Shown piece by piece: positions 1 to 5,262 of a stretch of 7,384 bases of DNA. The notes beneath the pieces were generated by a model that was not told the DNA's origin, did no database searches, and worked only from the letters and a program-made list of their open reading frames with translations. A program made the position numbers and the translations under genes. Location of the stretch: positions 1-7,384 of the forward strand of contig DIZC01000073.1 of the NCBI GenBank assembly GCA_002429315.1, given 5' to 3'. How positions within the stretch are numbered: position 1 is the stretch's first letter; each line of letters opens with the position of its first letter. This DNA is from Alphaproteobacteria bacterium UBA6038 (GTDB taxonomy: Bacteria > Pseudomonadota > Alphaproteobacteria > Micropepsales > Micropepsaceae).

Positions 1-1
1 G

Positions 2-226
2 GCGATGCGGCTCGGGCATGAAGGAACCGTCATGGTCGGAATGACAGTTGAGCCGGACGGCAGCGTCTCAAACGTACACGTTCTTCAGTCCAGCGGGCAC
101 GATGAGCTCGATCAAGGCGCCGTGAGTTGCGCATCTAGTTGGCGTTACAAACCGTCCACCCAGAGCGGTCAGCCAGTTGCGGCCGAGTGGAAGGCGTCCG
201 TGAAGTACAGACTGACAGGCGGCTGA
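2..226 (+). CDS. TonB-family energy transducer, C-terminal end (5' partial)
   Basis: This is the C-terminal domain of a TonB-family protein, the periplasm-spanning arm that carries ExbB/ExbD motor energy to outer-membrane receptors. The frame is already open at base 2, so the gene begins left of the window; the ATG at base 5 is an internal methionine in the family's usual 'xxGxEGTVxV' stretch (here RLGHEGTVMV). It is followed by VEPDGSVSNVHVLQSSGHDELD and then AVSCASSWRYKP, the typical TonB C-terminal order of a beta strand, a helix ending in the W-R-[FY]-K-P motif and a last strand (WKASVKYRL). A cysteine sits in the helix just before SSWRYKP, where alanine, valine or a charged residue is more usual. 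The stop at 224-226 lies 44 bases before exbB on the same strand, so co-transcription is likely. The N-terminal membrane anchor and proline-rich spacer cannot be seen. Confidence 0.87.
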   Translation, partial: AMRLGHEGTVMVGMTVEPDGSVSNVHVLQSSGHDELDQGAVSCASSWRYKPSTQSGQPVAAEWKASVKYRLTGG

Positions 227-270
227 ACTCAGCGGCTGTTTTGAAAATCCATCGATGGAGCATTGAAGAC

Positions 271-1242
271 ATGATCTCGAAAAACCTGGCGATCGCCGCG
301 GCGATCCTCCTCCTGTCCGGCGCTGGCGCCGGCCCCAGCTTCGCGCAAGCGCAGCAGCAGCCGGCCGGTCAAACCGCCGCGCCGACGGCTACGCCGGGCG
401 GCAATACCGCGGCACCGGCGGCCGGCAACACCGGCATGGCCGGCCCCACCGCCACGCCCGATCAAGGCGCGGCGGGCACGCCCGCTCCCGGTACCGCGAC
501 ACCGAATGCTCCGGCGCCGGCCGCCGCCGCTCCTGCTCCCTCCGCTCCGCCGCCTGCCGCCGGCGGGACCGGCGCAACAACGCCGAAGGAGAATCCATAT
601 GGCCTTCGGCAATTGTGGGAGGGACAGAACGGCAAGGTCGACTGGGTGGCACGCGGCGTCATGATCCTTCTGGCGCTGATGTCGATCGGCACCTGGTACA
701 TCTTCTTCATGAAGTTTTGGGAACAGCAGCGCGTCATCGGTCAGTCCAGGCAGGTGGAACGGCGCTTCTGGAGCTCAAACAACCTCAACGAAGGTATCGA
801 CCAACTGGCGAAGAACAGCGTCTTCCGCACGGTCGCCGAAAGCGGAGTGCGCGCTTCTTCAGGCGGATCGGGGATGGTCAACCAGAATGACTGGATCGCC
901 ATGTCGCTCAACCGCCAGCTCGAAGAAATCAATGCGCGGCTGCAGGGCGGCGTCGCCTTTCTCGCTTCCGTCGGCTCCACCGCTCCGTTTGTCGGGCTGT
1001 TCGGCACGGTGTGGGGCATTTTGAACGCCCTCATCGCAATCGGCGTCGCCGGCCAAGCCTCGATCGACAAGGTTGCGGGACCGGTGGGCGAGGCGCTGAT
1101 CATGACCGCCATCGGTCTTGCCGTCGCGGTGCCGGCAGTGCTGCTCTACAACTACCTCGTCCGCCGCAACAAGATCATCAACGAGAAGCTCAGGAGCTTT
1201 GCGAGCGATCTGCAGACCTATCTTGTGACCAAGGGCAGATAG
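271..1242 (+). CDS. exbB: ExbB/TolQ/MotA-family proton channel with signal peptide and long Ala/Pro-rich N-terminal extension
   Basis: ExbB is the multi-helix inner-membrane part of the Ton motor, which uses the proton gradient to drive TonB. The 323-residue product begins with a signal-like segment (residues 1-27, MISKNLAIAAAILLLSGAGA then GPSFAQA). A low-complexity Ala/Pro/Thr/Gly stretch follows (about 28-105), and then the conserved core: helix 1 about 123-150, helix 2 about 226-258 with STAPFVGLFGTVWGI, and helix 3 about 270-296 with GEALIMTAIGLAVAVPA. The channel threonines expected in helices 2 and 3 are at T246 and T279. The extended, signal-bearing form is known from Pseudomonas and Serratia ExbB; E. 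coli ExbB (about 244 aa) lacks it. The ATG at 271 was chosen because GGAG at 257-260 sits 10 bases upstream and the signal peptide starts there; in-frame upstream codons overlap tonB and encode no recognisable domain. TolQ is less likely, given exbD-type partners and the adjoining tonB. Confidence 0.95.
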   Translation: MISKNLAIAAAILLLSGAGAGPSFAQAQQQPAGQTAAPTATPGGNTAAPAAGNTGMAGPTATPDQGAAGTPAPGTATPNAPAPAAAAPAPSAPPPAAGGTGATTPKENPYGLRQLWEGQNGKVDWVARGVMILLALMSIGTWYIFFMKFWEQQRVIGQSRQVERRFWSSNNLNEGIDQLAKNSVFRTVAESGVRASSGGSGMVNQNDWIAMSLNRQLEEINARLQGGVAFLASVGSTAPFVGLFGTVWGILNALIAIGVAGQASIDKVAGPVGEALIMTAIGLAVAVPAVLLYNYLVRRNKIINEKLRSFASDLQTYLVTKGR

Positions 1243-1267
1243 GCGCAGGTTTGGCGAGGTACGCACT

Positions 1268-1714
1268 ATGGCTATGAATGTCGCGTCTCCGGAAGGCGAC
1301 GAGCCGGAACTGAACACCACGATCAACACCACGCCGCTGGTCGACGTGATGCTCGTGCTGCTCATCATCTTTCTGATCACCATCCCGGTCATCGTGAAGG
1401 TGGTTCCGGTCACGCTGCCCAACGCCAAGAACATCCCGACCACCACAAAGCCGGAAAACATCGTGCTCGCAGTGGACAAGAGCGAAAACGTCTACTGGAA
1501 CAATCAGCTGGTGGACAGCAATCAGGAGCTGATCCAGCGGCTGGAGCAGGCAATGCTCAGCGCCCATAGTGCGGGCCGCCCGCTTCCGGAGGTTCACATC
1601 CGGGCCGACCAGGACGTGCGCTTCGAAGCCGTCGGGCGCGTCGTGTATGACGCGCAACGGGCAAGCGTGCCGAAGATCGGCTTCCTCACCGAGCCGCGAA
1701 ACCAAGGGCCGTAA
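1268..1714 (+). CDS. exbD: ExbD/TolR-family biopolymer transport protein, first copy
   Basis: ExbD is the small single-helix partner of ExbB in the Ton motor. The protein has 148 residues: a short cytoplasmic N-terminus containing NTTINTTPLVDVMLVLL, one transmembrane helix (about 24-43) and a periplasmic domain. The proton-carrying aspartate of the family is D26, at the start of the helix. The periplasmic part contains VYWNNQ (75-80) and VHIRADQDVRFEAVGRVV, the usual ExbD/TolR pattern. GAGG at 1256-1259, 8 bases before ATG 1268, supports this start; a second in-frame ATG at 1274 would lose only two residues. It lies 25 bases after exbB and 26 before a second exbD. The first five residues, MAMNV, are the same as in the second copy. 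Whether each copy has its own role is unknown; the operon context makes a Ton (not Tol) role likely. Confidence 0.95.
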   Translation: MAMNVASPEGDEPELNTTINTTPLVDVMLVLLIIFLITIPVIVKVVPVTLPNAKNIPTTTKPENIVLAVDKSENVYWNNQLVDSNQELIQRLEQAMLSAHSAGRPLPEVHIRADQDVRFEAVGRVVYDAQRASVPKIGFLTEPRNQGP

Positions 1715-1740
1715 CAGGCGCAAGAGCAAGGACGACTGCC

Positions 1741-2166
1741 ATGGCAATGAATGTCGGCAACGCGAGCGGTTCAGACGAAGTGATGGTGGAGATGAACACG
1801 ACGCCACTGATCGACGTCATGCTCGTTCTGCTCGTGATGCTCATCATAACCCTGCCGATCCAGACGCATGCCGTGAAGCTCGATATGCCCGTGGGGCACC
1901 CGCCGCCGCCGCTGGTTCAGCCAATCGTCGACAACATCATGGTGGATTTCGACGGCACGATTTATTGGAACAACCAAGCGGTCAACTGGAAGACTTTGGA
2001 CTACTACTTCTATCAGCAGGGCCAGAAGGCGGTGGAAGATCAGGACGAGATCCACATCACCGCCAACCGTCTGGCCAAGTACGACACGGTGGCGAAAGTG
2101 ATGGCGAATGCGCAGCGCCGCGGCGCCGTCAAAATCGGAATCGTGAATACGAATACCTACATCTAA
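1741..2166 (+). CDS. exbD: ExbD/TolR-family biopolymer transport protein, second copy
   Basis: This is a second ExbD paralogue of 141 residues, directly after the first. It again starts MAMNV and has MNTTPLIDVMLVLLVMLI with the essential aspartate at D25, one transmembrane helix (about 23-41) and a periplasmic domain with IYWNNQ (74-79) and DEIHITANRLAKYDTVAKVM. It differs from the first copy by a run of four prolines (P54-P57) just after the helix and by an aromatic segment (WKTLDYYFYQQ, about 83-93). AAGGA at 1728-1732, 8 bases before the ATG, sets the start. Both paralogues keep the catalytic aspartate, so neither is visibly degenerate, and they could form a mixed ExbD dimer in the ExbB pore. 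Tandem exbD1-exbD2 genes are known in other Ton clusters, such as that of Xanthomonas, where the second copy is needed only for some substrates or functions. Confidence 0.95.
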   Translation: MAMNVGNASGSDEVMVEMNTTPLIDVMLVLLVMLIITLPIQTHAVKLDMPVGHPPPPLVQPIVDNIMVDFDGTIYWNNQAVNWKTLDYYFYQQGQKAVEDQDEIHITANRLAKYDTVAKVMANAQRRGAVKIGIVNTNTYI

Positions 2167-2238
2167 ACCAACGCGAGGGGCTGCCGCGGTTGAGGCGCCG
2201 CATGCAACGGCATGAGCTCCGATCCGCATTCGTGCAGC

Positions 2239-2243
2239 GAGGA
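2239..2243 (+). promoter_or_regulatory. Ribosome-binding site deciding the TPR-like gene start
   Basis: GAGGA here lies 5 bases before ATG 2249 but only 2 before the in-frame TTG at 2246. The spacing favours the ATG as the start of the secreted protein. The 82-base gap (2167-2248) in which it sits shows no convincing promoter or terminator. Confidence 0.6.
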
Positions 2244-2248
2244 CATTG

Positions 2249-3475
2249 ATGAATTCGAGACTTCTGCAAACTCTTGGGATCGTTGCTCTGCTCGCGGCTG
2301 GCGCGCTCGCAGGTGTGACGCCTGCTCCCATCTCATCCGCCCAGGCGGCCACCGTGCGGCCGGCTGTCGGCAAGCCGTTGCAGCAGGCTGTCGCTCTCGC
2401 CAATGCCGGCAAGGGGGCTGCCGCCACGGCAAAAGTGCATGAGGCGGAATCTGTCGGAGGCCTTACCGGCGGCGAGCAGGCGGCGATCGCGCAGACGAGG
2501 AACTACATCGCGGCGAAGACGGGCGCCGGCGGCAGCGCCGTCGGGTGCAAGGCGAAATTCGCCACCGACTACAATGCCGGACGTTACCGCGACGTCGTCG
2601 GCGCGGATGCCTCCTGCATGCGAAAAGGCGGCGGCTTCGATTTCCAGAGTCAGGTGATCGTCGCGCAAGCCTACTACCTGATGGGCGATTACGGCAGCGC
2701 AATCCGCCTGCTCAAAGGATTGGGGAACAGCGATCAGGTTCTGTCACTGCTCATGAGTGCCGCCGGCAAGCAGGGCGACACGCAGACCGAGGGTCAGGTT
2801 GCCGAGCGGCTGATCCTTCAGGGCCAGAGCAAATACTGGACCTACATGCTGGCCGCCGCGGATGCGACGCGCGGCCTCACCGACCACGAGAACCTCGACA
2901 TCTATCGCATCCGCTATCTGACCGGGAATATGCGCAACGCCGAGGATTACGAACTGATGACGCAGCTTGCGATCGAGCTGCACTTTCCGACCGAAGCGGT
3001 GACCGTCGCGCAGAAAGGCTTCGCGGTGAAGCTGCTGCAGGGCGATCGCGACATGCGCCTCATCAACCTCGCGCAGACGCAAGCGGCGAAGGACGTCGCC
3101 GGTTTCGCCAATCTGCAGAAACAGGCAAACGCCTCGAAAACGGGGGACTTGCTCGTGCAGTACGGCGAAAACCTGTGGGGTATGGGCAAGTTCGACGACG
3201 CCGTGAACGCGATCCAAGCAGGCATTAAAAAGGGCAATCTGAGCAAGGCCGCCGAGGCGCAGATTTCGCTCGGCATCGCGCAACTCTCCGCGGGCCAAAA
3301 ACCCGCGGCCGCCCAGACCTTCGCCGGTGTGAAGGGCGATCCGGCGGCGCAAGCGGTGGCACACCTGTGGACAGTGTACGCCCGTTCCGGCGGCACCGCC
3401 GCAGTGGCCAACGCCAACGCCAACGCCAATACTCCGGCGCCACAGCCAGGGAACGCCAAAAAACGGCACCGCTGA
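2249..3475 (+). CDS. Secreted TPR-like helical-repeat protein of the Ton operon
   Basis: This 408-residue protein has a Sec signal peptide (MNSRLLQTLGIVALLAAG, then a probable cleavage site near AQA-AT, residues 33-34), so it should act in the periplasm. The mature part is alpha-helical and repeat-like. The clearest TPR-type pairs are about 131-158 (SQVIVAQAYYLMGDYGSAIRL) and 299-329 (LVQYGENLWGMGKFDDAV); a weaker helix pair is near 333-379. Two cysteines, C100 and C123, could form a disulfide. The C-terminus is low complexity: four Ala-Asn repeats (387-394), then a Pro-rich stretch and a basic KKRHR end. TPR proteins accompany some Ton systems (for example the TonB2 clusters of Vibrio), where they are thought to help the motor or scaffold the periplasmic arm. 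No enzyme motif is visible and the exact job is unknown. ATG 2249 is preferred over the in-frame TTG at 2246 because of the spacing from GAGGA at 2239-2243. Confidence 0.9.
   Translation: MNSRLLQTLGIVALLAAGALAGVTPAPISSAQAATVRPAVGKPLQQAVALANAGKGAAATAKVHEAESVGGLTGGEQAAIAQTRNYIAAKTGAGGSAVGCKAKFATDYNAGRYRDVVGADASCMRKGGGFDFQSQVIVAQAYYLMGDYGSAIRLLKGLGNSDQVLSLLMSAAGKQGDTQTEGQVAERLILQGQSKYWTYMLAAADATRGLTDHENLDIYRIRYLTGNMRNAEDYELMTQLAIELHFPTEAVTVAQKGFAVKLLQGDRDMRLINLAQTQAAKDVAGFANLQKQANASKTGDLLVQYGENLWGMGKFDDAVNAIQAGIKKGNLSKAAEAQISLGIAQLSAGQKPAAAQTFAGVKGDPAAQAVAHLWTVYARSGGTAAVANANANANTPAPQPGNAKKRHR
3407..3430 (+). repeat. Hexanucleotide tandem repeat (GCCAAC x4)
   Basis: Four head-to-tail copies of GCCAAC (the last is GCCAAT) encode Ala-Asn four times near the C-terminus of the TPR-like protein. 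The unit is two codons long, so slippage would change the tail length without shifting the frame. Confidence 0.9.
3472..3475 (+). other. CTGA stop/start overlap between TPR-like gene and modB
   Basis: The TGA stop of the TPR-like gene (3473-3475) overlaps the proposed CTG start of modB (3472-3474). It has the same geometry as the ATGA overlap of modB and modC at 4158-4161. The nearest purine-rich stretch, AGGGA at 3448-3452, is about 19 bases upstream, too far for a normal ribosome-binding site. That suggests re-initiation by ribosomes finishing the upstream gene. Confidence 0.6.
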
Positions 3476-4161
3476 GCCTCACGCAAGCGGAAACGGAGGC
3501 ACTGCTTCTCAGCCTCAAGGTTTCGGCCGTCGCGGTCGCCGGCGCCCTGCCGTTCGCGGTCGCAGCCGGCACGGCTCTCGCCAATCGGACGTTCTTCGGC
3601 AAAACGCTCCTGGATGGCGTGCTGCACCTGCCTTTGGTCCTGCCGCCGGTCGCCCTTGGGTACCTGCTTCTGGTGATCTTCGGAACCCGCGCCCCGGTCG
3701 GCGCGTGGTTGCTCGATCACTTTGGAATTCGCTTCGTGTTCAGCTGGACCGGCGCGGCCCTGGCGTCGGGTCTGATCACGTTTCCCTTTCAGGTGCGCGC
3801 CATTCGCTCCGCCGTGGAGTCCATCGATCCAGGTTTGCGCGCTGCCGCCGAGACATTGGGCGCCGGTTGGATGGACCGGCTGGTAAACCTCACCTTGCCG
3901 CTGGCGCTGCCCGGTATTGTCGCGGGCGCAATCACGGCGTTTGCCGCGAGCTTGGGCGAGTTTGGCGCGATCATTACGTTCGTTTCGAACATTCCGGGCG
4001 AAACACGGACTCTTCCGCTGGCCATCTATGCCGCGTTGCAGGCTCCGGGCGGCGAGATTGAGGCTGCCCGTCTTTCAGCGCTGTCGATCATTCTCGCGCT
4101 TGTTGGCCTCACACTTGCCGAGTTCGTCGGCCGCCGCAGCCGTCTGATCGGCGGACGATGA
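3472..4161 (+). CDS. modB: Molybdate ABC transporter permease ModB, apparent CTG start
   Basis: ModB is the inner-membrane permease of the ModABC molybdate (sometimes tungstate) importer. It has about five to six membrane helices and the family's cytoplasmic EAA loop, which contacts ModC: AAAETLGAG...LPLALPGIVAG, about residues 124-151, followed by SLGEFGAIITFVSNIPGETRT (160-180). LHLPLVLPPVALGYLLLV (51-68) is also typical of ModB. No ATG, GTG or TTG in this frame lies between 3367 and 3619. Comparing with E. coli ModB from memory, its first residues (MILTDPEW...LLSLKVS) align without gaps to codons beginning at CTG 3472 (LSLTQAET...LLSLKVS). That start gives 229 residues, the same as E. coli. 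The CTG overlaps the TGA of the upstream gene (CTGA), so translation is probably coupled. The alternative GTG at 3367 would add an Arg/Gln-rich tail that only mirrors the upstream gene in another frame. No modA precedes it. Confidence 0.93.
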   Translation: MSLTQAETEALLLSLKVSAVAVAGALPFAVAAGTALANRTFFGKTLLDGVLHLPLVLPPVALGYLLLVIFGTRAPVGAWLLDHFGIRFVFSWTGAALASGLITFPFQVRAIRSAVESIDPGLRAAAETLGAGWMDRLVNLTLPLALPGIVAGAITAFAASLGEFGAIITFVSNIPGETRTLPLAIYAALQAPGGEIEAARLSALSIILALVGLTLAEFVGRRSRLIGGR

Positions 4162-5255
4162 ACGTCGAGGTCGCTTTCCGGCATGATTACGCAAAGTTTC
4201 GGCTGGATATCGCGTTTTGCGCCCAGGGCCACGGTGTCACCGCCTTGTTCGGCCCGTCAGGCGCGGGGAAGACTACCATTCTGAATGCCGTCGCCGGCCT
4301 GTTGCGGCCGGACGAGGGCCGTATTTCCATCGATGGCCGCGTCGTGTTCGACCGTGCGGCCGGGATTTGGCTGCCGCCCGGCCAAAGGCGCATCGGCTAC
4401 GTGTTCCAGGATGGGCGGCTGTTTCCGCACATGAGCGTGGTCGCCAATCTGCGGTTTGGTTGGCGCCGCGCGCCAAAACGCGTTCCGGAATCGGAAGTCG
4501 CTCGAGTCATCGAGATGCTTCGGCTCACCGCGCTTCTCGACCGCAAGCCCGCAAACCTTTCCGGCGGCGAGAAAGGTCGGGTCGCGCTGGGCCGAGCGCT
4601 GCTCGCAAATCCCGATGTCCTCCTGCTCGACGAGCCGTTGGCCGCGCTCGATGCGGAACGGAGGAACGAGATCATCCCTTACCTCGAGCGCCTGAGGGAT
4701 GAGAGACGGGTGCCGATGATCTACGTCAGCCATTCGCTGGATGAGATTTCGCGTTTGGCGAACGACATCGTCGTGTTGAAGGATGGCAAGGTCGCTGCCG
4801 CTGGATCGGTGTTCGACGTTTTGACCGACTTGCGGCTCCCCGATTTCGCCGGCGGCTCGCCTTACGGCGCCGTGCTGGAAACGAGAATAGCGCGCCACGC
4901 CGAGGGACTTACCGTTCTCGCTTTTCCCGGCGGCGAGCTCATCGTTCCGCGCCTTGCGCAAGCGGTGGGCACGCGGTTGCGCACGCACGTTCGCGCCGAG
5001 GACATCATGCTGGCGCGCGAAGCGCCGCGCCTGATCAGCGCGAACAACGTACTGCCAGTGACGATATCGGCCATTCGGATGACGTCGTCTTCGCATGTGG
5101 ATGTTCGTCTGCTTTGCGGCCCGTCCGCCTTCGTCGCCCGGATCACGCGCAGTTCCTGCGACCGGCTTTCGCTTACGGAAGGCATGGACGTTTTCGCCAT
5201 CGTCAAGTCTGTCACCGTGGTGCCTCAGATCGATCCGCCGGCTGCCGAGGCCTGA
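4158..5255 (+). CDS. modC: Molybdate ABC transporter ATP-binding protein ModC
   Basis: ModC is the ATPase that powers molybdate import through ModB at the inner face of the membrane. The 365-residue protein has every nucleotide-binding motif in order: Walker A GPSGAGKTT (32-40), Q-loop with Q84 in YVFQDGRLFPHMSV, signature LSGGE (134-138), Walker B VLLLDEP (154-160), D-loop AALD and switch histidine H192 in YVSHSLDE. After the ATPase core, about residues 292-353 form a Mop/TOBE domain (ANNVLPVTISAI...VDVRLLCG...ARITRSS...GMDVFAIVKSV), which binds oxyanion and separates ModC from most other ABC ATPases. E. coli ModC has about 352 residues. One oddity is that G140 follows LSGGEK where the family usually has glutamine (LSGGEKQR). 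The ATG overlaps the modB stop (ATGA), which implies translational coupling. Tungstate cannot be ruled out as substrate from sequence. Confidence 0.95.
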   Translation: MNVEVAFRHDYAKFRLDIAFCAQGHGVTALFGPSGAGKTTILNAVAGLLRPDEGRISIDGRVVFDRAAGIWLPPGQRRIGYVFQDGRLFPHMSVVANLRFGWRRAPKRVPESEVARVIEMLRLTALLDRKPANLSGGEKGRVALGRALLANPDVLLLDEPLAALDAERRNEIIPYLERLRDERRVPMIYVSHSLDEISRLANDIVVLKDGKVAAAGSVFDVLTDLRLPDFAGGSPYGAVLETRIARHAEGLTVLAFPGGELIVPRLAQAVGTRLRTHVRAEDIMLAREAPRLISANNVLPVTISAIRMTSSSHVDVRLLCGPSAFVARITRSSCDRLSLTEGMDVFAIVKSVTVVPQIDPPAAEA

Positions 5256-5262
5256 CGAGGAT

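Noticed and set aside
139..270. Upstream extension of exbB to an in-frame start within tonB
   Set aside because: It overlaps tonB, would bury the signal peptide behind 44 charged residues, and lacks the ribosome-binding site that precedes ATG 271.
227..270. Possible promoter between tonB and exbB
   Set aside because: I could find no convincing -35/-10 pair in these 44 bases; read-through from tonB is simpler.
2201..2214. Small inverted repeat CATGC-AACG-GCATG between exbD2 and the TPR-like gene
   Set aside because: Only five base pairs and no T-run follow, so it is not a convincing terminator; it may be chance.
3367..3471. GTG at 3367 as the modB start, with 35 extra residues
   Set aside because: The extra residues are Arg/Gln-rich because they read the TPR-like gene and its GCCAAC repeat in another frame; they have no counterpart in ModB, and no good ribosome-binding site stands before the GTG.
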